Source: Streptomyces sp. NBC_00683 (GTDB lineage Bacteria > Actinomycetota > Actinomycetes > Streptomycetales > Streptomycetaceae). From it: a DNA stretch of 64,000 bases. Within the stretch, counting starts at the first letter, position 1. Each line of letters starts with the position of its first letter. The stretch covers positions 8,308,001 to 8,372,000 of the forward strand of contig NZ_CP109013.1 in NCBI RefSeq assembly GCF_036226745.1. Direction: 5' to 3'. Under the pieces are notes generated by a model. The model searched no databases and was not told the origin of the DNA. It worked only from the letters and a program-made list of their open reading frames with translations. The position numbers and the translations under genes are program-made. Below, one piece after another: positions 1-8,178 of this stretch.

Positions 1-216
1 CTCATCAGGGCCGGCGTGCCCGACGGCTGGGAGGTCGGCGACAAGTCGGGAGCCGGCAGTACGTACGGCACCCGCAACGACATCGCCGTCGTGTGGCCGC
101 CGGGCTCCGCCCCGATCGTCATGGCCGTCATGTCGAACCGCACCGAGGACGGAGCGGAGTACGACGACCGCCTGATCGCGCAGGCGACATCCGTGGTCGC
201 CGGCGCACTGTCGTAG
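1..216 (+). CDS. Class A beta-lactamase, C-terminal end (5' truncated by window)
   Basis: The frame is open from the first base and ends at 216, so only about the last 71 residues are present. The segment [20 protein letters not shown] is the KTG-box region of class A serine beta-lactamases (here K-S-G), followed by the strand and terminal helix typical of the family. The enzyme hydrolyses the beta-lactam ring outside the membrane. The SxxK and SDN boxes and the signal peptide lie left of the window, so activity and substrate class cannot be judged. It lies about 60 kb from the clavulanate genes and is not part of that cluster. Confidence 0.9.
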   Translation, partial: LIRAGVPDGWEVGDKSGAGSTYGTRNDIAVVWPPGSAPIVMAVMSNRTEDGAEYDDRLIAQATSVVAGALS

Positions 217-273
217 CGGGGGAGTCGCGCCGCGGGCGAACGGGGCCGGCCGGCAAGGGGCCCGACGGTGCCT

Positions 274-2838
274 TCAGCGCCGGCCCAGTGTGGCCGTGAA
301 GCTGCGGCCGTGGGCGTGACGGGTCGTGACGTCGAGGCGCGTGCCACCGACGACGCGGCGGACGCGGACGCCGTCGTCGGCCGAGAGGGCCCGCAAGGCC
401 GGTCCATGGACCGTGACCGAGACCGTGCTCCGCCGCGTCGTGGGATCGGCCACCGCGATCGAGCACGTGCCGTCGGGAGCCCGGCGAAGCATCACCGATG
501 CGGGTCCGTCGATGGTGAGGCGCTCGGCACGGTGCCTGCCGGGGGCGAAGGTGTTGGCGGCGACCATTCCCAGGCGGGTGTGCCTGACGGCCTGCAGGCG
601 GACGGTGTTGGCCAGTACGGAGATCGGGCCGTGGGCGTAGGCGGCCAACTGGCGGGCCGAGGCGTTCGGGACGAGGACATGCGCCAGGGAGGTCGGCCGC
701 TCCTCGGCAGCCTGCTCGTACGAGAGCGTGAAGACCTGCTTGGTGACCGGCGTGTCGGGATTGGTCAGCCGGACGAGGCGCCGGCTGCGGGTGACCGTGT
801 CGAGTGCGACAGCCGGCCGCGGGCCGGACAGGAAGACGTACCCGATCGCGGTCCCCTGTTCGGCATCGGCGTAGCGCAGCCAGGCCAGTGGGCCGGTCCC
901 GGTGCCTTGCCAGGGCAACCCGTCCCGGAGGCTCCCGGTGAGCGTGACGGGCGCGGAGGGAGCGGCGATACGGCTGTCGACGGTGGTGGTCACCGCGCGG
1001 TCCGCGAGTCCGGCCACTCCCGCGGCCAGGACGACTATCTCGTCGTCGAACATGAACCACGACTTGGTGGCACGGGCCCCCTGGTAGGCGACGAAGCCGT
1101 CGGGGAGCTTGCCCGCCTGCTGGGCGGTGTACGCCGCGTCGTCGGACTGGACGAGACCGGCCGCACCGTAGGGGCCGAGACGGGCGCCGCCGGAGAAGGC
1201 GTTGCTGCCGCGGGGGAAGTAGACGTAGGTGTTCTGCGACTCGGACGACGCGGTGAAGCCGCGCTCGGGGTTGTCGTACCAGAGCGTGCCGTAGAGCTCG
1301 GGGACGGTGCGGCGCGTCTCCACGGGAGCGGTGACGCCGGCCAGGCGGTACGGGGAGACGGCCGTGAAGTAGTCGATGCCGAACGCCTGCCGCTGATCCT
1401 GGCCCGAGAGATAGAGGTAGTGCGCGCCGTCGCCCTGGAACCACGGCATCAGGTTCTCGCCGCTCATGTACTCGTATTTGCTGATCCGCGCGGAACTGCG
1501 GGTCAGGGAGAACGCGTAGCCGGGCCGCCGGTGGACAGTCCTGTCCATCGCGTTGAACGCGGTGTGGGAGGCGGCCGGACCGAGGTCCCTCGCGGGCGAC
1601 GAGGACTTCAGGATGTCGGCGTAGCGGGCGATGCTGACGGGGGAGACGAAGGAGGCCGGGTCGAGGCCGGCCTTCGAGGTCTGCCCGACGTACTTGACGT
1701 AGCCCTCGAGTGCCTCGGTGTCGCTGCCGGTGGTGTACGCGGCGAGGTCGACGACGGCCTCCACGACGGCGACGACGTCGGCGTACCCCGTGCCGGTCCG
1801 CGAGACCGCGCGGCCCTTCACGATCTCCATCATCCAGCCTTCGAAGATCAGCGGGGCGAAGGCGTCGGCCACCCAGCCCTGCACGACACCGACAAGGCTG
1901 TCGCCGGGCACATAGCCGGTTCCGTCGAGGATCTTGATCGTCTGGACGATGCGGGTGAGCAGGCCCTTTCCGTACGAGCCCGTGTACGCGACGGAGCCGT
2001 GCTGGACGAAGGAACCGTCGGCGTAGAAGCCGTCGGTGACGCCGTGCCGCGGGTTGTACGGATCGATCGTCGCGAAGACGGTCAGCTGGTCGGCGACGGC
2101 CTTCCCGATGCGGACCTCGTCGCCGAGAACGGCACCCTGGAGGATCCGGTTCGTCGTGATGTCGGCGAGATTGGCGCCCGTGTGGAAGCGCGAGTCCAGA
2201 TCGACGTCGCCGTCCTTGCCGTTGCGGAGGTAGGCGTCCATGGAGGCCACATAGGCCCCGGCGAGCCCTGGCCGGTACACCGCGAGCTCGTCCCCCAGGA
2301 GGACGAGGGTCTTGCTCACGTAGGCGGGGATTCCGATCTCCCAGTGGAACCAGTTGCCGTAGTAGCCCTTCGACTGATCGCCGTAGTACGCGTCGTGAAG
2401 GTGGACCAGGCCGTCGACGACCCGTCGCCGGACCGCGCTGTTGTCGCGGAGCTCCGAGGCGCCGGTACCGGGAAGAGCGGTGGCGAGGGCGATCTCGTAC
2501 AGGTACTGGAAGGACAGGCTCAGGTTGGGGTCGCTGGTCCCGAGCGGGACGCCGGCGAAGAGCTCGCCCTGTCCGGCGCTGTCCATCGCGGCGAGCCGCG
2601 TACGAGCCGTCGCCTCCATGGCAGCGAGTTTCGGTGCGACCTCGGGGCGGGCGTTGGCCTCGGCGGTGCCGGCGAAGATCGCAACAGTGTTGCGGACCAG
2701 AGCGTCATGATCGGCCAGCTTCCGGCCGGAGACGCCCGGACCGCTCCGGACCGCCGCTCGGGCCTGGAGCGTCTGCGCCACGGCCGGCAGGGTCACCGCC
2801 GGGATCATGGACAGAACGGAACGACGAGAGAACTCCAC
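274..2838 (-). CDS. Secreted polysaccharide lyase family 8 (hyaluronate/chondroitin/xanthan lyase type)
   Basis: This 854-residue protein is a PL8 lyase that cleaves uronic-acid-containing polysaccharides by beta-elimination outside the cell. An N-terminal alpha-toroid comes first (signature NWFHWEIGIPAYVSKTLVL), then beta-sandwich domains. The conserved catalytic Asn, His and Tyr appear as about N223 (TGAN), H280 (SFVQH) and Y285 (AYTGSYG). The N-terminus FSRRSVLSMIPAVTLPAVA is a Tat signal. I chose the GTG at 2838 because GGAG lies about 9 nt upstream; an ATG 69 nt further upstream would add residues before the signal. The gene is monocistronic and divergent from the phosphatase-like gene. 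Which polymer is cut cannot be decided from sequence alone. Confidence 0.92.
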   Translation of the reverse strand: MEFSRRSVLSMIPAVTLPAVAQTLQARAAVRSGPGVSGRKLADHDALVRNTVAIFAGTAEANARPEVAPKLAAMEATARTRLAAMDSAGQGELFAGVPLGTSDPNLSLSFQYLYEIALATALPGTGASELRDNSAVRRRVVDGLVHLHDAYYGDQSKGYYGNWFHWEIGIPAYVSKTLVLLGDELAVYRPGLAGAYVASMDAYLRNGKDGDVDLDSRFHTGANLADITTNRILQGAVLGDEVRIGKAVADQLTVFATIDPYNPRHGVTDGFYADGSFVQHGSVAYTGSYGKGLLTRIVQTIKILDGTGYVPGDSLVGVVQGWVADAFAPLIFEGWMMEIVKGRAVSRTGTGYADVVAVVEAVVDLAAYTTGSDTEALEGYVKYVGQTSKAGLDPASFVSPVSIARYADILKSSSPARDLGPAASHTAFNAMDRTVHRRPGYAFSLTRSSARISKYEYMSGENLMPWFQGDGAHYLYLSGQDQRQAFGIDYFTAVSPYRLAGVTAPVETRRTVPELYGTLWYDNPERGFTASSESQNTYVYFPRGSNAFSGGARLGPYGAAGLVQSDDAAYTAQQAGKLPDGFVAYQGARATKSWFMFDDEIVVLAAGVAGLADRAVTTTVDSRIAAPSAPVTLTGSLRDGLPWQGTGTGPLAWLRYADAEQGTAIGYVFLSGPRPAVALDTVTRSRRLVRLTNPDTPVTKQVFTLSYEQAAEERPTSLAHVLVPNASARQLAAYAHGPISVLANTVRLQAVRHTRLGMVAANTFAPGRHRAERLTIDGPASVMLRRAPDGTCSIAVADPTTRRSTVSVTVHGPALRALSADDGVRVRRVVGGTRLDVTTRHAHGRSFTATLGRR

Positions 2839-3046
2839 CAGAACGCTCCAAAGTTCGACCGGAAAGCGCTTGTCCTCAGCCAAGCAACGGGTTCTCACCC
2901 ATGTCAACGGGCCGGATGGAGGGTTTCCCGCGTCGGCCGGCCTGCGGCCACGGTGCGCGGACAGACCTCAGCGGCTCCGCAACTCCCTCGCACGGTGGTG
3001 CCGTTGCCGAGCCCGGCGAACTCGATCGCGCCGGCAGGGCGGTGGA

Positions 3047-3052
3047 TACCCT
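3047..3052 (+). promoter_or_regulatory. -10 box (TACCCT) for a probably leaderless mRNA
   Basis: TACCCT matches TANNNT and ends 6 nt before the ATG at 3059. No Shine-Dalgarno sequence fits that ATG, so transcription probably starts at or next to the start codon. No clear -35 is visible. Confidence 0.45.
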
Positions 3053-3058
3053 GGCCAC

Positions 3059-3886
3059 ATGCTGATCATGGACACGGAAGACGATGCGCAACTGGCTCTG
3101 ACGGCGGCACAGGCAGGAGCGGCCGTGGTCCGCGACATGTACGGGGAATCCCTGGAGCGGTTCGCGAAGTCCGACGGCGACTTCGCGACAGGCGCCGACC
3201 TCGCGGCGGAGAAGGCGATCCTCGGCATGCTGAGAACCGCCCGCCCCCATGACGCCGTGACAGGAGAGGAGAGCGGACACAGCGGCGCGGACGGAGCGGA
3301 GCGCAGATGGCTGGTCGACCCGTTGTGCGGGACGCTGAACTACGCCGTCCACACCATGCTGGCCTCGGTGAACGTGGCCCTGCGGGTGGGGCCCGACATC
3401 ACCGTGGCCGCGGCGGCCGACCCGTTCAGCGGCGAGGTCTTCTGGACCGACGGCAGGCGCGCCCGTCTCCGAAGGGGCGACGTCGACGAAGAACTCGCGC
3501 CCTCGGCCGCATCCCGACTGGTCGACGTCAACCTCGACCCGCCCTTCCCCAACTCACCGGACTTCCGGGCAGCACACCTCATCGCCGACCCAGGGTTTCT
3601 CGACCACTTCCGGCCACGCGTCGTCTCCACGACCCTGGCCGTGGCCTGGGTCGCCGCCGGCCGAAGAGCCGCTTACGTCACTGACGGCCACCTGCGTGAC
3701 TCCGTGCATTTCGCCGCCGGGATCGCCCTGTGCGAAGCCGCCGGGTGCGTGGTGACCGGCATCCACGGCCAACCACTGCACACCGGCGCGGGAGGACTGA
3801 TTGCCGCGGCCGACCAGCGGACGCACACCACGTTGCTGGAGATGGTCCGGAACCAGGCCTCGGCTGCCCCGACCGCCACGGGCTGA
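3059..3886 (+). CDS. Inositol monophosphatase-like protein with altered metal ligands
   Basis: This 275-residue protein has the fold signatures of the IMPase/FBPase family of Mg-dependent sugar and inositol phosphatases: GEE at residues 69-71 and WLVDPLCGTLNY at 84-95. Two canonical aspartate metal ligands are replaced: DPLDGT reads DPLCGT (C90) and the WDxAAG motif reads VHFAAG (H217). The new residues can still bind metal, so it may use a different metal, or it may be a non-catalytic relative. The ATG at 3059 follows a TACCCT -10 box, suggesting a leaderless message. It converges on the SDR/hydrolase gene with only 30 nt between. Confidence 0.8.
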   Translation: MLIMDTEDDAQLALTAAQAGAAVVRDMYGESLERFAKSDGDFATGADLAAEKAILGMLRTARPHDAVTGEESGHSGADGAERRWLVDPLCGTLNYAVHTMLASVNVALRVGPDITVAAAADPFSGEVFWTDGRRARLRRGDVDEELAPSAASRLVDVNLDPPFPNSPDFRAAHLIADPGFLDHFRPRVVSTTLAVAWVAAGRRAAYVTDGHLRDSVHFAAGIALCEAAGCVVTGIHGQPLHTGAGGLIAAADQRTHTTLLEMVRNQASAAPTATG

Positions 3887-3916
3887 TCCTTCGGCGGCTG
3901 CCATCAGGAACGGGCG

Positions 3917-5602
3917 TCATCCGCCGGACACGGCGGAAGAGGCGCCGAGATAGCGGGCGACCTGGGAGGGGTGGGTCAGCTGGGGGTAGTGACCTGCCCC
4001 GTCGATCTCGACCACGGGACACGCGACGGCTGCGACCAGCGGGTCGGCCGAGCCCGCCACGATCTGGACCGGGACGGTCACTCGGTCCAACAGCGCCCGC
4101 GACCGCCCGCGTTCGGTGATGTCCGTACGCAGGGCCGCGGCTGCCCTGCGCGCCACTCCGGGGCGGCGGAGGTCAGCTACGGCGCTCTCCACCTCACCCC
4201 CCTCGGGCACGCCGAGTGCCCGAGCCAGCCGGGCGGCGGACATACGGCGCATCATCCGGACAGCCGGGCCCGAGCGGACGAACCGCGGGGCGGGTGCCTG
4301 CAGGAACGACGGCGAGACGAGGACGAGCCTGCTGATCCGGTCCGGATGGTCGACGGCGAAGCGAAGCGCGGGGCCGCAGGCAGCTGAGTGCGCCACAAGC
4401 ACCGGGCGGGTCCGTACCGGGCTCAGAAGGTCGGCCAGCCACGTGTCCACCGACCGCGATGTCGCAGCGGAGCGCCCCAGCCCCGGCAGATCGGGCGCCA
4501 GGACCGGCCCCGGGAGACGGGCGGCGAGCGGCGCCCAGAGGTCGGCGTTCATCGGCAGTCCGTGCAGCAGGACATGGCCGGGGCGGTGCCGGTCTCCGAT
4601 CACCCAGGTCCTGCTGCCCGCCACGGATTCGAAGCCGTACGCGCTGTGCCAGGGCCTCGCGGAGCCGAAGCGGGCGGCCACCAGCTCGTCGGACCACGCG
4701 CGCAACGCGTCGGCGACCGGGGGCATTTCCAGTCCCGCGGTCGCGGCGAAGGCCCGGGCGGAAGCCGTCGGGTAGCGGTCGGTCGACAGGAACGACAGCG
4801 TCTCGGGATCGGCACCGGTGAGCTTGCGCGGCAGGTGCCGCAGAAGGCCGACGGGGACGGTCCTGCGAGGTGCCCGTACGCCCGTGTGGCGGGCGATCGT
4901 TCCGATCAGCTCGGGGAGGAGGGGAGTGGAGTCGTCGAGCACCCAATAGTGCTCACCCCGGGGCGAGGTGGGGATCTCGGCCAGGAACCGTACGAGGTGG
5001 TCGACCGTGGTGACCGGCACGAAGGTGTCGGGCCCGCCGGGTGAGGCGGGCAGGCGCCCGTTCCACAGATTCTCGACGAGCGTGGCCAGACCGATGTACT
5101 GACCGGGCCCGATCACGGTGGCGGGATTGGCGATGGTCAGCGGAATCCCCAACTCATCGGCCCGGGCCCGCACCGCGATGTCACCCTCGGTCTTCGATGC
5201 CTCGTACGCTCCCAGCGCGGAGTAGTCGGGACGGCCGTCGGAGGCGCTCACCCGGTAGCCGCTGATGTGTACCAGTCTCCGCAACCGGGGCAGAGCGGCG
5301 GCCCATTCGAGGACGTTGAGCGCCCCGGTGACGTTGGTCGCCCGGGCTTCCGGCGCATCGAGGCCGAAGGCGAAGCGACCGGCGGCGTTGTAGACGTCGC
5401 TCACCTCGGGCAGTCCGGACAGCGGTCGGGTGATATCGGCAGCGACGATTTCGAGCCCGCCGGTGTCAACTCCCTGAGTGGCCAGCCAAGGAGTCAGAGT
5501 GTCGTTACGGACGGCCGCGGCCACCCGCTGACCCCGGGTGAGCAGTTCCGCGACGAGGGAGCGGCCGATGAAGCCGGTCGCGCCGAAGACAATCGCATCC
5601 AT
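3917..5602 (-). CDS. Fusion of NAD(P)-dependent epimerase-type SDR and alpha/beta hydrolase
   Basis: This 561-residue protein joins two enzymes. Residues 1-320 are an extended SDR with the nucleotide loop GATGFIG (7-13) and the catalytic YEASK (Y133, K137). Residues 335-561 are an alpha/beta hydrolase with an oxyanion segment VLLHGLP, a nucleophile elbow VAHSAACG (S406), an acid in GSADPL and a terminal GAGHYP histidine. Both active sites look intact, so a carbonyl or alcohol substrate may be oxidised or reduced and then hydrolysed, or the reverse; this is inference. GGGAG lies 5 nt before the ATG. A TetR gene lies 71 nt upstream on the same strand, and an operator-like sequence shared with the tetR promoter sits in that gap. 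Confidence 0.88.
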   Translation of the reverse strand: MDAIVFGATGFIGRSLVAELLTRGQRVAAAVRNDTLTPWLATQGVDTGGLEIVAADITRPLSGLPEVSDVYNAAGRFAFGLDAPEARATNVTGALNVLEWAAALPRLRRLVHISGYRVSASDGRPDYSALGAYEASKTEGDIAVRARADELGIPLTIANPATVIGPGQYIGLATLVENLWNGRLPASPGGPDTFVPVTTVDHLVRFLAEIPTSPRGEHYWVLDDSTPLLPELIGTIARHTGVRAPRRTVPVGLLRHLPRKLTGADPETLSFLSTDRYPTASARAFAATAGLEMPPVADALRAWSDELVAARFGSARPWHSAYGFESVAGSRTWVIGDRHRPGHVLLHGLPMNADLWAPLAARLPGPVLAPDLPGLGRSAATSRSVDTWLADLLSPVRTRPVLVAHSAACGPALRFAVDHPDRISRLVLVSPSFLQAPAPRFVRSGPAVRMMRRMSAARLARALGVPEGGEVESAVADLRRPGVARRAAAALRTDITERGRSRALLDRVTVPVQIVAGSADPLVAAVACPVVEIDGAGHYPQLTHPSQVARYLGASSAVSGG

Positions 5603-5614
5603 GAGACTCCCTAA

Positions 5615-5626
5615 TGGATCGGTCTA
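5615..5626. promoter_or_regulatory. Putative TetR operator, copy 2
   Basis: TGGATCGGTCTA lies between the tetR stop and the SDR/hydrolase start. With its flank it repeats the sequence before tetR (GATCGGTCTACATATT here, GACCGATCTACATATT at 6244-6259; 14 of 16 identical). It suggests that the second gene has its own TetR-controlled promoter. Confidence 0.6.
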
Positions 5627-5673
5627 CATATTTTTTGGCCGTTGAAGAGGCCCGCGTGATTCCGCGGGCCGTA

Positions 5674-6231
5674 TCAGCTCAACAGGACGCCGACCTGGCG
5701 GGCGACGCGTTCCAGTGGCTCCCTGCTGCGGTGCGCCCGGGCCAGCAGAAGCGCCCCCTCCACCAGGGCCAGGATCGTGACCGCGAGGTCGTCGGCGTCG
5801 GGACGGTCCGTCAGTTGTTCGCGCAGGGCGGCCTCCCAGGAGGTGTAGACCTCGGAGCATGCCTCCTGCAGAGGATCGTTGACGGCGGCCGTTTCCAGCG
5901 CGACGGTGGCCACGGGGCATCCTTTGCGCCAGCCGGACTCCTCCAGCCGGTCACCCAGGTATCGCAGCACCCCGTTGACGAGGTCGGTCACCGACGGGCC
6001 GGGGTCGGCCAGGTCGCCCAGGGCGACCCCGATCGACTGTCCGGCTCGCCGGACGGACTCGCCGACCAACTGGTCCTTGCCGCCGGGGAAGTGGAAGTAG
6101 AGCGAACCGCGGGGCGCGCCACTGGTCGCGATCACTTGGTTGAGTCCGGCGCCGTAGTAGCCCCCGGTCTCGATCAGCTCCTGCGTCGCAGCCAGCAGTC
6201 TGTCCCGTGTCTCGGTGCCCTTCTGTCCCAT
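5674..6231 (-). CDS. TetR family transcriptional regulator
   Basis: This 185-residue regulator has an N-terminal TetR DNA-binding domain (residues about 5-60, ending in the GSLYFHFPGGKDQL recognition segment) and a C-terminal ligand domain of the LmrA/YxaF type (ESGWRKGCPVATVALE). It most likely represses itself and the SDR/hydrolase gene 71 nt downstream, since the same operator-like sequence stands before both. A -10 box TAGTTT (6238-6243) ends 6 nt before the ATG with no Shine-Dalgarno sequence, so the message is probably leaderless, and the operator overlaps this -10. The inducer is unknown. Confidence 0.92.
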   Translation of the reverse strand: MGQKGTETRDRLLAATQELIETGGYYGAGLNQVIATSGAPRGSLYFHFPGGKDQLVGESVRRAGQSIGVALGDLADPGPSVTDLVNGVLRYLGDRLEESGWRKGCPVATVALETAAVNDPLQEACSEVYTSWEAALREQLTDRPDADDLAVTILALVEGALLLARAHRSREPLERVARQVGVLLS

Positions 6232-6241
6232 GGCGCCAAAC

Positions 6242-6253
6242 TAGACCGATCTA
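6242..6253. promoter_or_regulatory. Putative TetR operator, copy 1, overlapping the tetR -10 box
   Basis: TAGACCGATCTA is an imperfect palindrome (10 of 12 positions symmetric) starting inside the TAGTTT -10 box of the TetR gene. A second copy lies at 5615-5626. Short TAGACC/GGTCTA palindromes are typical operators of LmrA-type regulators, which fits this protein's C-terminal domain. Confidence 0.6.
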
Positions 6254-6359
6254 CATATTAGTTCAAGGGGTTGGGGCGTCCAGGCCGACCGGGCGCGCCA
6301 CCCGTCGGCCGCAGTCGTCGGCGGCGCGATTGTCGGAGGAGGGTGGGAGACTCCCCGGC

Positions 6360-6953
6360 ATGATCGAATCAGAGTCGAAGGCGGACCTGCTCCACTACTT
6401 GCAGGCCGCCCGTGATGCCCTGCTGTGGAAGCTCGACGGCCTCGCCGAGTACGACATCCGTCGTCCGCTGACGCCGACCGGCACGAATCTGCTGGGCCTG
6501 GTCAAGCACCTGACCGGAGTGGAACTGGGCTACTTCGGGGACACGTTCGGGCGCCCCTTCTTCGATGAGCCGCCGTCCTGGTACGGCGAGGGCGCCGAAC
6601 CGGGGGCGGACATGTGGGCCACCCCGGACGAGTCCCGCGACATGGTCGTGGGGCTGTACCGCCGGGCCTGGGAGCACGCGGACACCACGATCGCCACGCT
6701 CGGTCTCGACGCGATCGGCCGAGTCCCGTGGTGGCCGGAGGGGCGGAGCGGTGTGACGCTGCATCACGTGCTGGTGCGCGTGCTCGGTGACACCCAACGG
6801 CACGCCGGGCACGCCGACATCGTCAGGGAGCTCATCGACGGGGCCGTCGGCATGGCGAAGGGGAACGACAGCATGCCGCCCGGTGATCAGGTGTCGTGGG
6901 AGAGCTACCGCGGTCGGCTGGAGCGCGCCGCGCGGGACGCCGGTCGCAACTGA
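6360..6953 (+). CDS. DinB/DUF664 family protein
   Basis: This 197-residue four-helix-bundle protein belongs to DUF664 in the DinB superfamily, whose members include mycothiol- and bacillithiol-dependent enzymes. The metal-binding histidines appear in LLGLVKHLTGVE (about residues 46-57) and in TQRHAGHADIVRE near residue 148. The ATG at 6360 comes after GGGAGACTCCCCGGC, which offers a loosely spaced ribosome site. It stands alone, divergent from tetR. At least two more DinB proteins and a related TIGR03086 protein lie in this window. The substrate is unknown. Confidence 0.85.
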   Translation: MIESESKADLLHYLQAARDALLWKLDGLAEYDIRRPLTPTGTNLLGLVKHLTGVELGYFGDTFGRPFFDEPPSWYGEGAEPGADMWATPDESRDMVVGLYRRAWEHADTTIATLGLDAIGRVPWWPEGRSGVTLHHVLVRVLGDTQRHAGHADIVRELIDGAVGMAKGNDSMPPGDQVSWESYRGRLERAARDAGRN

Positions 6954-7153
6954 TCTCGGCCACTGGCTGCGCCGGTGCGGTGGCATCGGACTGCCGCCCG
7001 ACGGGGTCGGCTCGCTCCTCCGTGTTGGCTGAGCCTTCATCACCTCGACATCAGGTGGCGCTCGGTCCGTGTGTCGCGGGATTCAGCATGGTTGCGATGG
7101 GCATGTCAATCGTAGCCGCGTGACCCCCGCCACGCGTCGACCAGGAGGCAGCA

Positions 7154-7921
7154 GTGAAGAGCAGAGCACGAGTCCGCAGGGTGTCGCTCGTAGTGGGCAG
7201 CGCCCTGGCCATGGTCATCGCGTCCTCCGGGAGCGCGTACGCCGCCCCGCCCGGTGCTTTGCCCCTCAACGCCGACGGGATGGAGCAGTCGTTCCAGCCT
7301 GCTTACGACTACGACACGGACGGCTGCTACCCCACGCCGGCCATCGGGCCGGACGGGACCATAGCCCCCGGCCTCAACACCACCGGGGCCGTCAACGGAA
7401 GTTGCCGTGACGCCTCGGACCTGGACAACACCAACGGGTACGCCCGCTACAAGTGCAACAACGGCTGGTGCGCGATCATCTACGGGCTCTACTTCGAGAA
7501 GGACCAGGCCGTGGCCGGCAGCGGGCTCGGCGGGCACCGGCATGACTGGGAGCACGTCGTGGTGTGGGTGCAGAACAACGAGGCCCGCTACGTATCCACC
7601 TCCGCGCACGGCAACTTCGACGTCTACGGCCGCGATCAGATCCGGTGGGACGGAACGCATCCCAAGATCGTGTACCACAAGGACGGCGTGAGCACCCACT
7701 GCTTCCGCCCCGCGAACTCCAACGACGAGCCGCCCGAGAACCACTACCACGGATGGCAGTTCCCCAAGCTCGTCGGCTGGAACGGCTACCCGGCCGGTCT
7801 GCGGGACAAGCTGACCCAGGCCGACTTCGGAAGCGCCGTCTTCGGCCTCAAGGACGGCAACTTCAACAATCACCTGGAGAAGGCCAAGCCGGCCGGCATC
7901 CCGTTCGACCCGAACGCCTGA
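7154..7921 (+). CDS. Secreted NPP1 family (Nep1-like, necrosis-inducing) protein
   Basis: This 255-residue protein has a signal peptide ending near SAYA-A (residue 30) and the exact NLP hallmark heptapeptide GHRHDWE at residues 127-133, followed by the conserved VVVW strand and later WNGYP and ADFGSAVFGLKDGNF. NLPs of fungi, oomycetes and bacteria bind plant sphingolipids and lyse eudicot membranes, using Ca2+ held by the heptapeptide region. Four cysteines (C58, C84, C101, C106) could form the two disulfides typical of type 1/2 NLPs. The GTG start has a perfect AGGAGG 5 nt upstream. Whether this protein is cytolytic is untested. Confidence 0.93.
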   Translation: MKSRARVRRVSLVVGSALAMVIASSGSAYAAPPGALPLNADGMEQSFQPAYDYDTDGCYPTPAIGPDGTIAPGLNTTGAVNGSCRDASDLDNTNGYARYKCNNGWCAIIYGLYFEKDQAVAGSGLGGHRHDWEHVVVWVQNNEARYVSTSAHGNFDVYGRDQIRWDGTHPKIVYHKDGVSTHCFRPANSNDEPPENHYHGWQFPKLVGWNGYPAGLRDKLTQADFGSAVFGLKDGNFNNHLEKAKPAGIPFDPNA

Positions 7922-8120
7922 CGATCCGGTTGGTGCCGGGAGGCGGGTGTGCGGCCGGGAAGTCCGCGCGCCCGCTTCGCCCGCCCTCCGGCCCGGCGAG
8001 TTTTGCCGGGTGATGTCCTCGTCATCCGTTTCGCGTACGCCGGATCCACGCCCGCATGAAGGCTGTTCACGGGCCGGAGCGTGCGCGATGTCTTGACGTG
8101 CCCCTGGCGTGATGGCTTTA

Positions 8121-8134
8121 TGGGAGCGCTCCCA
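8121..8134. promoter_or_regulatory. CebR/CelR operator (TGGGAGCGCTCCCA)
   Basis: This is a perfect 14-bp palindrome, identical to the box bound by the LacI-family cellulose-utilisation repressors CebR (Streptomyces) and CelR (Thermobifida). It lies 44 nt before the mannanase start, so it probably overlaps the promoter and makes the gene cellobiose-responsive. No cebR gene is in the window. Confidence 0.9.
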
Positions 8135-8178
8135 CCTTTCTGGCTGATGTTTTCTGGCGCTCATCCTCTGGAGTCGTA

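Noticed and set aside
1..216. Treating the left-end beta-lactamase as part of the clavulanate locus
   Set aside because: It lies more than 50 kb from gcaS with many unrelated genes between.
268..3252. A 994-codon open frame on the plus strand opposite the family 8 lyase
   Set aside because: It is antisense to a clear PL8 gene and has low-complexity Gly/Arg/Val content; long antisense frames are expected in GC-rich DNA.
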